From Spirochaetota bacterium (lineage in GTDB: Bacteria > Spirochaetota > Spirochaetia > Treponematales > Treponemataceae), in the NCBI GenBank assembly GCA_023398165.1, contig JAEWSQ010000028.1:42321-106320 (forward strand): a stretch of DNA of 64,000 nt, read 5' to 3'. The first letter of the stretch is position 1; each line of letters opens with the position of its first letter. Under the pieces are notes generated by a model. It did no database searches and was not told the DNA's origin. It saw only the letters and a list, made by a program, of their open reading frames with translations. Shown here piece after piece: positions 8,429 through 16,550 of this stretch. The translations under genes were made by a program, and so were the position numbers.

Positions 8429-10789
8429 TCATTTGGTAAAGACGGGTCGAACGGATAAGCCTTCTTCGGGATTTACCAGAATTGAGCTTTCGCTGCTTTC
8501 AATAGAGCCAGTCCATTTTGAAAATTTATAGCCTTCATCGGGCACCGCTTTTAAACTGATATTCCGGCCGGGATAGTAATTACCTGTCAGGGTCTCATTC
8601 GTGAGCGTCACAGTATTAAGAATTACCTTCCCTCCCTTGCCTGATGAAACTTGTATTGAAACCGGTTTATCAAGATTAAAGAATGCTTCCATCTGCCTGG
8701 AATAATATGCAGGTCTTTCACTAAAGAATGTCTTTATGGTGCCGCTGTTTTGAAGCCATTGTTTTTCAGCGCCGCCTGCAGCCCAAATCCATCTGTCCCA
8801 GTGATTCTGCATACCGGGCTTATATAACTCTATCATATCATCTACCGCAGCATTAATTTCCTCAGTTTTAAAAACAGTATTCATAAGATCGCAGGAGGCG
8901 TTAATGAGAAGTCTCTGGTATTCAGGGTTTTTAAGACAAATTCGGATCAGCTCTGTAGACCATGGCGGATTGGGCCAATCCGGACCGTTTGCCTGGTTAA
9001 TGATATTGAACATGTTTAAAGTAAAGTGGGTCATTTCATAAATACTCGAGGAAAATTCGGTATCATATAAAAGCCAGCGCACCGGCGAGCTCTCAGTTTT
9101 CCAGAAACGAATATTATTTCCCGGCCAGTCTTTATTTGCAATATAAATCTGGATAGCAGTATACAGCGCGTGATTTTGAAAGTCGATCCGGTTTTTAAAT
9201 TGATCTAACGCATCGGCTTTTGTAAAATCAGTGCTGCGCGCCTCACTCAGCAGGGTTCTATACCAAGTAAAATCCTCTTCGCTTCCTATACGCAGATCTC
9301 CCCCGTATTCATAGACGGTGCTTTGATCGAGAGGAATTCCGTAATGATTATAGAAGTAGCTTTCATCGTATGCTTCTCTCATGTTTAATATGCCCCAGTA
9401 TTCACCGTTTAAGTAAATCACTGACGGGCGTGAAGCCTGTGTTTCAACCGGCAGGGAGGAAACCTGAGATTGAAGGAGGGAGTCGCGGTAAAGCGTATAA
9501 TTATAATCATTCCCCCCGTTTCGGAAAATAACTGAACGGAAAAAATTGACCGGTCTTGAACTACCGTCTTTTGCTGAGAGACCGGGGAAGAGGCTGTATG
9601 TTAGTCCCGTCTGCGCATCGCCTTTTTTATAAAAAAAGATCTGGAACGGTTTTTGAGGGCTTGCCCTTGACCATCCGCCTACAATTTTAAAAACCGAAGG
9701 GATTGAGAAACTGCCGTTATCGTCGACAAATTCTATATGCGAGTTTTTACGCCAGGCTCCTCCTCTCTGATTATAATTTGCAGGAGAATCTCCCTGGTAT
9801 TTAGCATAAGCATTCTTTTTACGCCATTCTTTATACACGTCGCCGAGAACATACACACCCCCGGATTCATCCGTCAAATCTTCCGGATCTACAGTTATAA
9901 ACACTGACGGGAACGCCTGATCTTTTTGAATATCGGAAAAGAAAACAGTCTGTGTAAAAACTTCTGAAGGTTTATACCCTTTTACATAAGCTTTTGCCCG
10001 AATAACAAGACCCCTTTCCCATGTAATATCTGGAGGATAGTAGTTCTCGGTAATTTCCTTAACCTCTGTCAGGCTTTCTGCCGGATAAAGGTTTTTAGAA
10101 AGGATCATGCTCTCTCTGTACACAGGAGAAGACAAATCCGGTTCGCTCCCGTCGAGCGTGTAGTGAATTACGCTTTCTTGAGTTTCACAGGAGAGCGTAA
10201 GAGGCGTTCCTTCTTCACACCAGTATGATAGTAAGCTTGATTGTACAGGGTTTACCTGTTCTGTATAGATAAATTCATCGGTATTTGCTTTTCCCGGTGT
10301 CGGTTCGGAAAGCACAACGAATGTTTCCGGCGAAGAAAAGGGTCTTCCATACGAAGCATTTTCTTCAAGTTCAGGTATAGAGAGCGACTCAACAATTGAG
10401 CCGGAATCATTGGTCAGGAGTATTTTTTCCCCGGCCGATTTTAATTTGAAAGAGGTGTGAAGTTCTCTTTCGGTTGGAGACCCTTTCCCTGAACAGCGTA
10501 TGATCAGGTACGAACCCGGGTCTATAATTGTTCTGGGGAAAATAAATTTAAACGGATTTTTGTCGCTGTCGCTTAAGCCCCAGCCGGTAATATCAACAGG
10601 TTCAATGCCTGTATTTTTAATTTCAATCCAGTCCGATGTTTCATCATTTTTATCGTAATACAGCTGATAGTTCGATGTCATAACCTCATTGATTACGACA
10701 GACACAGGCTGTTCGTTTTTTTGAAACGCGGTACAGGAAGAAAACAAGAGAACTATAGAAAATAGTAATGCGCAATAGTTTATTTTCAT
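8429..10789 (-). CDS. CotH-kinase lipoprotein with lamin-tail domain
   Basis: A 786-residue lipoprotein: the signal ends in LLFSSC (Cys19). Domains in order: a lamin-tail (LTD) domain at about 30-140 (VVINEVMTSN, WIEIKN, GWGLSD); a chitobiase/FN3-like segment around 190-290 (HYTLDGSEPD); a CotH protein-kinase domain at about 300-690 (IYLNGEYWGILNMREAYDESY and the later LLYDTEF acidic block); and a C-terminal InlB-like repeat (FSKWTGS). CotH enzymes are kinase-fold proteins that phosphorylate Ser in secreted partners such as spore-coat CotB. Here it is outer-surface or periplasmic, and its substrate is unknown. It is the last gene of an operon with DUF4956 and VTC genes, 5 nt behind the former. 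Confidence 0.88.
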   Translation of the reverse strand: MKINYCALLFSIVLLFSSCTAFQKNEQPVSVVINEVMTSNYQLYYDKNDETSDWIEIKNTGIEPVDITGWGLSDSDKNPFKFIFPRTIIDPGSYLIIRCSGKGSPTERELHTSFKLKSAGEKILLTNDSGSIVESLSIPELEENASYGRPFSSPETFVVLSEPTPGKANTDEFIYTEQVNPVQSSLLSYWCEEGTPLTLSCETQESVIHYTLDGSEPDLSSPVYRESMILSKNLYPAESLTEVKEITENYYPPDITWERGLVIRAKAYVKGYKPSEVFTQTVFFSDIQKDQAFPSVFITVDPEDLTDESGGVYVLGDVYKEWRKKNAYAKYQGDSPANYNQRGGAWRKNSHIEFVDDNGSFSIPSVFKIVGGWSRASPQKPFQIFFYKKGDAQTGLTYSLFPGLSAKDGSSRPVNFFRSVIFRNGGNDYNYTLYRDSLLQSQVSSLPVETQASRPSVIYLNGEYWGILNMREAYDESYFYNHYGIPLDQSTVYEYGGDLRIGSEEDFTWYRTLLSEARSTDFTKADALDQFKNRIDFQNHALYTAIQIYIANKDWPGNNIRFWKTESSPVRWLLYDTEFSSSIYEMTHFTLNMFNIINQANGPDWPNPPWSTELIRICLKNPEYQRLLINASCDLMNTVFKTEEINAAVDDMIELYKPGMQNHWDRWIWAAGGAEKQWLQNSGTIKTFFSERPAYYSRQMEAFFNLDKPVSIQVSSGKGGKVILNTVTLTNETLTGNYYPGRNISLKAVPDEGYKFSKWTGSIESSESSILVNPEEGLSVRPVFTK

Positions 10790-10794
10790 AACTG

Positions 10795-11478
10795 CTACAG
10801 GGTTACATCACCTTCAGCACTTAAAAGAGAGACCGAATGAACTCCCGGGAGCTCTGTTATTTTTGAGACGAAAAAAGTTTTATCACTCTTCTTCAGAGTA
10901 ACTTCAAGGGAAACTTCAATTCTTTCCTTTGATACAATTTTACTTCTGAGTTTTGTCTTTAATACGGCTTCTTTAACCATTATCATAATATCGTGTTCAG
11001 CGCTTTCATTGAGACAGCTGAAAACCAGGAGGTAGGGCTGGTCAAAAAGCACTTCTTTTGCGGTAATGAGAAGAAATACCGTTACCACTATAAACAGCAG
11101 GGCGGCTATGAAAAATAAACCGGCTCCGGCTGAGATTCCGAGTCCAACCGCCCAGAACATATAGGTAATATCCATAGCGTCTTTTACCGCAGTTCTGAAT
11201 CGTATAATTGAGAGCGCACCGACCATACCGAGCGACAGTATGACGTTCGATGAAATAGTCATGATTATGAAACCGGTAATGAGAACAGCAAGGCTTAAAG
11301 ATGTTCCGAACGTTTTAGAATACATCACGCCTCTGTATGTCTTTTTATAGATAATCCTTATAAGGACTGCAAAGACAACAAGAAGGATGATAGAAATAAT
11401 CATGAGTTTGGGATCAGCAGTAACTCCGCCTGCCTGTGACAAAAAACTTGACTTAAAGATGTCGTTAAATGTAAGCAT
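10795..11478 (-). CDS. DUF4956 integral membrane protein
   Basis: A 227-residue protein with a short N-terminal tail, about four membrane segments (residues 25-140) and a soluble C-terminal alpha/beta domain of some 80 residues. The segment GMVGALSIIRFRTAVKDAMD is the DUF4956 hallmark, with a conserved Arg-Phe-Arg and acidic residues after it. The family is regularly linked to VTC-domain and CotH genes, which suggests a membrane partner for polyphosphate-type or surface-modification chemistry; the exact role is not known. The gene lies between the VTC gene (18 nt) and the CotH gene (5 nt). A paralogue is at 37541-38221. Confidence 0.85.
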   Translation of the reverse strand: MLTFNDIFKSSFLSQAGGVTADPKLMIISIILLVVFAVLIRIIYKKTYRGVMYSKTFGTSLSLAVLITGFIIMTISSNVILSLGMVGALSIIRFRTAVKDAMDITYMFWAVGLGISAGAGLFFIAALLFIVVTVFLLITAKEVLFDQPYLLVFSCLNESAEHDIMIMVKEAVLKTKLRSKIVSKERIEVSLEVTLKKSDKTFFVSKITELPGVHSVSLLSAEGDVTL

Positions 11479-11496
11479 TATGAAACTCCTTTTATA

Positions 11497-12198
11497 TTAC
11501 ATGCGGGTTACCGCTTTTAAACAAATACAATATTTTGAAACAGATGTTTGGGGCCGGGAAGACAGCGCTAAAAGCGATTTTAAGTAATCCGGAAAAAAGC
11601 CGTCATACTTAACTTCGAGAACACAAAAACCGTTCGGCAGTACCGGAACACAGAGCGATTCCTTTTCATAAAAAACCGGCAATACTGAAGCATTTTCGGG
11701 GCTTTTAACTGCACTGATATTTTCATCAAAGGTTATTCTAATTCTTCCCGGCTCCCCGCAGAATGCAGTCCGCGTATATTTAACAATGACAGAGGGTGAA
11801 AGAGCGCCGCACCTGCGCGAAGAATAAAAGTTTTCAATACCCTTGCACTCTCCGGGGGAAAGAACACTGCCGGCAATAAGGGAGGCTGCCGTTTGCCCGT
11901 TAACAGGGTAAACAGACTTCATACAGGCATCGCCCTTCTTTTTTTTAAGTTCAAGATTGTAGATACCGCCTTCATTGTAGGTGCGCAAGCGGTATTTAAA
12001 ACGTTCGGAATATCCGTCTTCCTTGTCAGCCGCGCAGGAAAAAGACGGGGTGTCAAAGTAAAGACTAATAACATCGTATGAGTTCCCTCTGCAGGAGTGA
12101 ATATCATTTTGTAAAACCGCGGAGATTTTTGATTTTAAGATGTGTGCATCATGCACTGATATGAGATATTTTAGTTCGTGTCTTGGTAAAGGGCTCAT
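11497..12198 (-). CDS. VTC-domain (polyphosphate polymerase-like) protein
   Basis: A 233-residue single-domain protein of the VTC superfamily, the tunnel-fold family that includes the yeast polyphosphate polymerase Vtc4. The expected strand motifs are in order: RHELKYLIS (6-14), SLYFDTPSF, YRLRTYN with basic tunnel residues, LELKKKKGD, VKYTRTAF, RITFDENI, and LEVKYDG near the end with the acidic metal-binding Glu. All core Lys, Arg and Glu residues look retained, so activity is plausible. Neither SPX nor membrane domain is fused; the DUF4956 protein next door would provide the membrane part. First gene of the operon, with AGGGGAA upstream of its ATG. Confidence 0.85.
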   Translation of the reverse strand: MSPLPRHELKYLISVHDAHILKSKISAVLQNDIHSCRGNSYDVISLYFDTPSFSCAADKEDGYSERFKYRLRTYNEGGIYNLELKKKKGDACMKSVYPVNGQTAASLIAGSVLSPGECKGIENFYSSRRCGALSPSVIVKYTRTAFCGEPGRIRITFDENISAVKSPENASVLPVFYEKESLCVPVLPNGFCVLEVKYDGFFPDYLKSLLALSSRPQTSVSKYCICLKAVTRM

Positions 12199-12292
12199 GT
12201 AATTTTCCCCTGAAAACAGTGTTTTGTAAAATCCGTGTTAAGCAGTATGACATAGAATTTACATGATGGCAAATAGTTTTTTTATTTATTCA

Positions 12293-12321
12293 TTGACAAT
12301 AAAGGAAAAGCATATTATATT
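12293..12321 (+). promoter_or_regulatory. hipBA promoter
   Basis: TTGACA (12293-12298), a 17-nt spacer and TATATT (12316-12321) make a near-consensus sigma-70 promoter. The -10 lies inside the left operator arm, so a bound regulator would block RNA polymerase. Confidence 0.7.
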
Positions 12322-12383
12322 AATTATAATTAAAGTATATATTGTATATACGTTATAATAATAATTATAATTAATATAATATG
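12311..12383. promoter_or_regulatory. Nested symmetric operator of hipBA
   Basis: Two perfect 22-bp arms (12311-12332 and 12362-12383) form an inverted repeat around a 29-nt spacer. Each arm contains the 12-bp palindrome TAATTATAATTA. The spacer itself holds a third dyad, GTATATA-TTG-TATATAC, at 12335-12351. The whole block covers the -10 and the transcript start of hipBA and ends just before the GGAGGG ribosome binding site. It is most likely bound by several HipB dimers. Confidence 0.7.
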
Positions 12384-12397
12384 GAGGGTTTTAGCAG

Positions 12398-12730
12398 ATG
12401 TATTCATTACAGTCAGATGAAGACATAATTAAGAATCTAGCCTCCCGTTTTGACGCTCTCCGTGTCTCAAAAGCGTTAAAGGATGAAGAACTGGTAGAAA
12501 AAAGCGGGGTTTCCAGCGTAACTATAAGCAAATTCCGTTCGGGTAAGAATGTAACGATTAAAACCCTTATAGGCCTTTTACGCGCCTTAGGAGAACTTGA
12601 CAGACTGGAGACTGTCCTCCCCGAAGGAAAAGAGTGGAGCCCTCTTGCATCTCGAAAGTCCCCGCCTAAAAAAAGAGTCCGCAGTAAGAAAAAGCCGAAT
12701 TCCTCTTTCATATGGGGAGATGAACAATGA
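12398..12730 (+). CDS. hipB: HipB-like antitoxin, Xre-family HTH repressor
   Basis: A 110-residue DNA-binding protein. A five-helix Xre/Cro helix-turn-helix spans about residues 12-68 (LVEKSGVSSVTISKFRSGKNVT is the recognition region). The C-terminal 40 residues are basic and end in FIWGDEQ; in HipB of E. coli a C-terminal tail contacts HipA. As antitoxin it should neutralise the HipA kinase and repress its own operon through the palindromes upstream. GGAGGG lies 11 nt before the ATG. The stop overlaps the hipA start by 4 bp (ATGA), indicating coupled translation. Confidence 0.85.
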   Translation: MYSLQSDEDIIKNLASRFDALRVSKALKDEELVEKSGVSSVTISKFRSGKNVTIKTLIGLLRALGELDRLETVLPEGKEWSPLASRKSPPKKRVRSKKKPNSSFIWGDEQ

Positions 12731-14049
12731 AAAATATTGTAAGTGTTTCCCTTTGGGGAACAATAATCGGCTTCCTCGGCTATGAGCCGGGACAGACTCA
12801 GACTGCCTCATTTGAATTCGACCGTGATTTTACACGATCAAATATTCAGATTTCACCTGCAGTAATGAGGTACCCTCCAATGGTTCACCGTTTTGACACT
12901 ATCAGCATAAAGACCTTCAAAGGTCTTCCCGGCATCTTTGCAGACTCTCTTCCCGATTCATGGGGCAATAAACTTATTGATATGTATTTTGCCCAAAAAG
13001 GAATGCCGTCAAGTGAAATAACTGCCCTTGACCGGCTTTTATATGTTGGAAGAAGAGGGATGGGAGGGTTTGAATACGAACCGGCAAAGGACTTTGATAA
13101 AAAAGACAAAAATCTCATTCAGCTTGATATCAGCAGATTAAGTGAACTTGCTTCTCTTGTGTTAGAAAGAGATGCAGCTAAAAGAAAACAACTGATGAGT
13201 GCAGATACAATGAGCGATGCATTACGTCTAATAAAAACCGGATCCAGTGCAGGAGGCGCTCGTTCAAAAGCCCTTGTAGCTTTGAATAATGAAGGCAGGA
13301 TTTTTGACGGGACGATGATAAGCAATGACATAGGAAGCATTAGCTCGTTTTGGATCTTAAAATTTGATACAGATGGAAATAAAGACAGGGATCACTCTGA
13401 TCCTCAAGGTATGACAAAAGTTGAATACTGTTATTCTTTAATTGCAAAAAACTGCGGTATTACAGTTCCCCGGGTAAGATACATTGCAGACGGTAATTCT
13501 TTCCATTTTCTTATAGAAAGGTTTGACCGCAGTATAGAAGAGGGGAAAATAAAAAAAATACACTTTAATTCATGGGCCGCTCTTGCACACGCAGACCGCG
13601 ACCAGACAGGACGCCATTCGTATGAACAGCTCGTTCTTCTTGCGCGCACGCTGGGACTCGGCGATAACGAGGTGCAGGAAATATTCAGACGCGCTGTGTT
13701 TAATATCCTCTGGCGCAATCAGGATGATCATACAAAAAATTTTGCTTTTATTATGGAACGTGACGGGAGCTGGAAACTCTCGCCCGCCTTTGATCTGACA
13801 TGGTCATATGATCCTGAAGGCCGCTGGACGAGGACTCATCAAATAAGGCTTAACGGTAAACAGGATGACTTTACGCGGGACGATCTATTAGCTTTCGGAA
13901 AGTACTGTAATGTGAGTGAAAAAAAAGCGCTGGGAATTATAGGTGAAGTGAAGGACGCATTCCTCGCTTTTCCGTCGCTGTGCAGAGAGTATGAAGTACC
14001 GCGGGAGTTGGAGAAAAGAATTATTGAGACTCAGCGGCTGGGGATATAA
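12727..14049 (+). CDS. hipA: HipA-type serine/threonine kinase toxin
   Basis: A 440-residue kinase of normal HipA length. The N-terminal subdomain (1-110) is followed by the Gly-rich loop SSAGGARSK (173-181), the nucleotide-binding Lys in WILKFD (Lys212), the catalytic loop NQDDHTKNF (331-339, Asp334 as the likely base) and the metal-binding Asp356 in SPAFDL. All key residues are present, so the kinase should be active. HipA of E. coli phosphorylates glutamyl-tRNA synthetase and triggers the stringent response and dormancy; the target here is inferred. It follows hipB with a 4-bp overlap. Confidence 0.92.
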   Translation: MKNIVSVSLWGTIIGFLGYEPGQTQTASFEFDRDFTRSNIQISPAVMRYPPMVHRFDTISIKTFKGLPGIFADSLPDSWGNKLIDMYFAQKGMPSSEITALDRLLYVGRRGMGGFEYEPAKDFDKKDKNLIQLDISRLSELASLVLERDAAKRKQLMSADTMSDALRLIKTGSSAGGARSKALVALNNEGRIFDGTMISNDIGSISSFWILKFDTDGNKDRDHSDPQGMTKVEYCYSLIAKNCGITVPRVRYIADGNSFHFLIERFDRSIEEGKIKKIHFNSWAALAHADRDQTGRHSYEQLVLLARTLGLGDNEVQEIFRRAVFNILWRNQDDHTKNFAFIMERDGSWKLSPAFDLTWSYDPEGRWTRTHQIRLNGKQDDFTRDDLLAFGKYCNVSEKKALGIIGEVKDAFLAFPSLCREYEVPRELEKRIIETQRLGI

Positions 14050-14059
14050 GACCACACGG

Positions 14060-14130
14060 ATAAAAATCACATATAGGAAAAAACACGGAGTACACGGGCG
14101 CTGCGCGTATCACGGAGCACACAGAATAGA
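14060..14130. repeat. Degenerate CACGGAG-type spacer repeat
   Basis: Two copies of CACGGAG-N-ACAC (near 14086 and 14111) flank a GC-rich GCGCTGCGCG block in otherwise non-coding sequence after hipA. I recall similar 'cacggagtacacgg' spacer sequence from other Treponema intergenic regions. Its function is unknown. A related low-complexity segment is found at 16300-16420. Confidence 0.35.
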
Positions 14131-14140
14131 TGAGAAAAAA

Positions 14141-14431
14141 ATGGTTTTTGATGACGATAAAGATTTGGATATCTTGAATATTCTTTCTGCCAGGAAGCAA
14201 ATTAAGAGTATTGCGTCGTATGTTACTATATTTTATACGAGCAGGAATTATAGTGATCGCGACAAACTAGATTATTTGAAGATAAAAGATCCTCCTGATC
14301 CTTTAGAAGTGCATTATTTTAATGGGAAACCGTATATACAGATGGGTCATGATTTAGTTATTGTTGCTTTTAAGGTAAAGAACCTAAGGTACAATCAAAA
14401 AACAAATAAACTGGAGTTTGAGAAATACTAG
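14141..14431 (+). CDS. Small conserved-looking protein of unknown function
   Basis: A 96-residue ORF from ATG at 14141; a longer frame into hipA (from 13991) is unlikely because it overlaps that gene. The protein is charged, with an internal segment HYFNGKPYIQMGHDLVIVAFKVKN that looks like paired beta strands. No family is recognised. The stop overlaps the TTG start of the following DUF3781 gene, so the two are likely cotranscribed. No clear ribosome binding site is seen (GATGAGAAAAAA precedes the ATG). Confidence 0.4.
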   Translation: MVFDDDKDLDILNILSARKQIKSIASYVTIFYTSRNYSDRDKLDYLKIKDPPDPLEVHYFNGKPYIQMGHDLVIVAFKVKNLRYNQKTNKLEFEKY

Positions 14432-14675
14432 ATTGAAAAATGAACTTTTAGCAAATATCGATAAAATCCACACAACAGAATTGGGGCTTGTCCGCATTCA
14501 AAGAAATCTCTCTCTTCCAGAGACTGATATTGTGCAGTGGTGTAAAAACTTAATTCTGGATCCGTGCAGCCGCATAACCAGACAGGGGAAAAACTGGTAC
14601 ATCTGCAATGCTTCTATTATTCTGACCGTAAATGCTCACAGCTATGCCATCATAACCGCACACAAACAAAAATAA
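14418..14675 (+). CDS. DUF3781 family protein
   Basis: An 85-residue protein that matches the DUF3781 pattern from end to end: ELLANIDKIHTTELGLVRI, WCKNLILDP, RQGKNWYICN and a closing ITAHKQK. Function is unknown; such genes often sit in accessory, transferred regions. The first codon of the frame is TTG at 14418; a second TTG at 14433 is equally possible, and neither has a good ribosome binding site. The frame overlaps the preceding gene by 14 bp. Confidence 0.65.
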   Translation: MRNTRLKNELLANIDKIHTTELGLVRIQRNLSLPETDIVQWCKNLILDPCSRITRQGKNWYICNASIILTVNAHSYAIITAHKQK

Positions 14676-14742
14676 TCTTTCTTTTGACAGAATCCTCTCC
14701 TCATGGTAAAATAAGTGGTTACATTAGTACAGGAGTTAAAGA

Positions 14743-16200
14743 ATGGTTCTCTACATTGTTCAATTTTCAATTTACCTTGCAGTCATGCTCGGCATCGGTC
14801 TTTGGTCTATGAAAAGGACAAAAAACAACGAAGACTTCCTTATTGGAGGAAGAAAACTGGGACCCGTTGTTTCCGCTATAAGTGCCGGTGCGTCTGATAT
14901 GTCGAGCTGGCTTTTACTTGGTGTACCCGGTGCGGTTTTTGCAGGCGGTCTTGTTGAAGGTTTTTGGATTGCACTTGGTTTAACAATCGGTGCATATGTT
15001 AACTGGCTTATAGTAGCAGGGCGCTTACGGTATTTAACTGAAAAACTCAAAGCTGTAACACTGCCCAGTTATTTATCTACCAGATTTGAAGATAAAAGCG
15101 GAATCCTTAAAGTTACAGGAACCCTTGTTACATTATTTTTCTTTACCCTTTATGTTGCTTCCGGCTTTAAAGGCGGAACCCTGCTCTTTGCACATACGTT
15201 CGGAGCAACAGAACAAACTGCGCTGCTTATAACAACTCTGGTTGTTGTGTCGTATACATTCTTAGGCGGATACCTTGCCGTCTGCTGGACAGATCTCATA
15301 CAGGGTCTTTTAATGATTACAGCTCTTGTCCTGTGCGCCCTTTTTGCATTTTTTGCTTTTACAGGAAGCGGCGTTTCAATAACCGATATTAAACCGTCAG
15401 CGTTCAGCCTGAAAACAGGATGGATTACCGCAATTTCACTTATGGCATGGGGATTCGGCTATTTCGGTCAGCCTCATATTTTAGTCCGGTTTATAGGTAT
15501 TAAAGATGTTGCCTCAGTTCCAAAGGCGAGAAGGATCGGTATTTCCTGGATGATAATCTGTCTTGTGATGGCTATAACAATCGGCCTCGTTGGAATAGGA
15601 TATAATGCCTCTTCGCCGCTGGAAGGGGTTGCCGGGGAAGGCGGAAACAGCGAGAGACTATTTCTTGCACTCTCAAGCGCTCTTTTCCATCCATTATTCG
15701 GAGGTTTTGTACTGGCAGCGGTACTGGCAGCAGTTATGTCCACCGCAGATTCACAACTCCTTGTTCTTACCTCGTCATTAACAGAGGATCTTCCCTTTTT
15801 CAGTAAATTCAATGAAACAAAAAAAGCATGGGTCAGCCGTCTTGGTGTTGTAGGTTTTGCCGTTATAGCCTTCCTTATCGCGTCTAACGACAGCGGCAGC
15901 ATACTTTCAATGGTAGGCTACGCATGGGGAGGCTTCGGAGCAGCCTTCGGTCCTGTTGTGGTATTATCAGTATTATGGAGAAAAACAACAAAGTTGGGCG
16001 CATTGTCCGGTATAATAACAGGTGCACTCACAATTTTCCTTGTAAAGAACTATATTAAAATTCCGGGCGAGTATGTGTATGAACTTCTTCCGGGCTTTAT
16101 AACGGCTTTCATCGCTGTTGTAGTTGTAAGTTTGTTCACCCAAAAACCTTCAGAGGAAGTACTTAAACATTTTGACGATGCTCAAAAAGCGGTCAAATAG
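14743..16200 (+). CDS. putP: PutP-like sodium/proline symporter
   Basis: A 485-residue sodium:solute symporter (SSS family). About thirteen membrane segments are visible. The sodium and substrate site around segment two is present (SAGASDMSSWLLLGVPGA), as is the mid-protein WGFGYFGQPHILVRFIGIK signature typical of PutP. It should import L-proline with Na+. The start at 14743 is supported by AGGAG 9 nt upstream. A strong terminator follows. Gene order shows no proline catabolic enzymes nearby, so a nutritional or osmoprotectant role is open. Confidence 0.9.
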   Translation: MVLYIVQFSIYLAVMLGIGLWSMKRTKNNEDFLIGGRKLGPVVSAISAGASDMSSWLLLGVPGAVFAGGLVEGFWIALGLTIGAYVNWLIVAGRLRYLTEKLKAVTLPSYLSTRFEDKSGILKVTGTLVTLFFFTLYVASGFKGGTLLFAHTFGATEQTALLITTLVVVSYTFLGGYLAVCWTDLIQGLLMITALVLCALFAFFAFTGSGVSITDIKPSAFSLKTGWITAISLMAWGFGYFGQPHILVRFIGIKDVASVPKARRIGISWMIICLVMAITIGLVGIGYNASSPLEGVAGEGGNSERLFLALSSALFHPLFGGFVLAAVLAAVMSTADSQLLVLTSSLTEDLPFFSKFNETKKAWVSRLGVVGFAVIAFLIASNDSGSILSMVGYAWGGFGAAFGPVVVLSVLWRKTTKLGALSGIITGALTIFLVKNYIKIPGEYVYELLPGFITAFIAVVVVSLFTQKPSEEVLKHFDDAQKAVK

Positions 16201-16249
16201 AAAATAAAAAAGTGTTATACGAAATACTTATTTAAAATTTGTAAAAAGG

Positions 16250-16282
16250 GAGCCGCTGTATGAGATGCAGCGGCTCTTTTTT
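16250..16282 (+). terminator. Rho-independent terminator of putP
   Basis: GAGCCGCTG and CAGCGGCTC form a 9-bp GC-rich stem with a 9-nt loop, followed by six T. It lies 50 nt after the putP stop. Confidence 0.88.
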
Positions 16283-16294
16283 ATCTGCAGGGGA

Positions 16295-16420
16295 GAAGAA
16301 GGGGAACACACATGCACGCAGATTTACAAGGGGTAAAGCAAGGGAGCGATTGACACAGATTGGAGAGCTCGCAGGCGGGAGGAAGATAAGACAGGATTTT
16401 CAGGATTAAGAGGGCAGAAT
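16295..16420. repeat. Degenerate spacer sequence with 'cagatt' motifs
   Basis: Between the putP terminator and the repeat lipoprotein lies about 120 nt of purine-rich DNA with the recurring elements CACGCAGATTTACA and GACACAGATTGGAGAG, then AAGACAGGATTTTCAGGATT. No ORF is supported. The composition resembles decayed intergenic repeats known to me from treponemes, but the identity is not certain. Confidence 0.3.
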
Positions 16421-16550
16421 GATGTTTTACCTTGACTGGTAAGTCTTTCTATTTTATACTTTTGGTTGCGTTTGGAATATCGATTATTCTTGTCCAAGTA
16501 AAGAGACTTCTATCATATACAATAAAAACAAAAAATGGAGAGTTTTAAAA

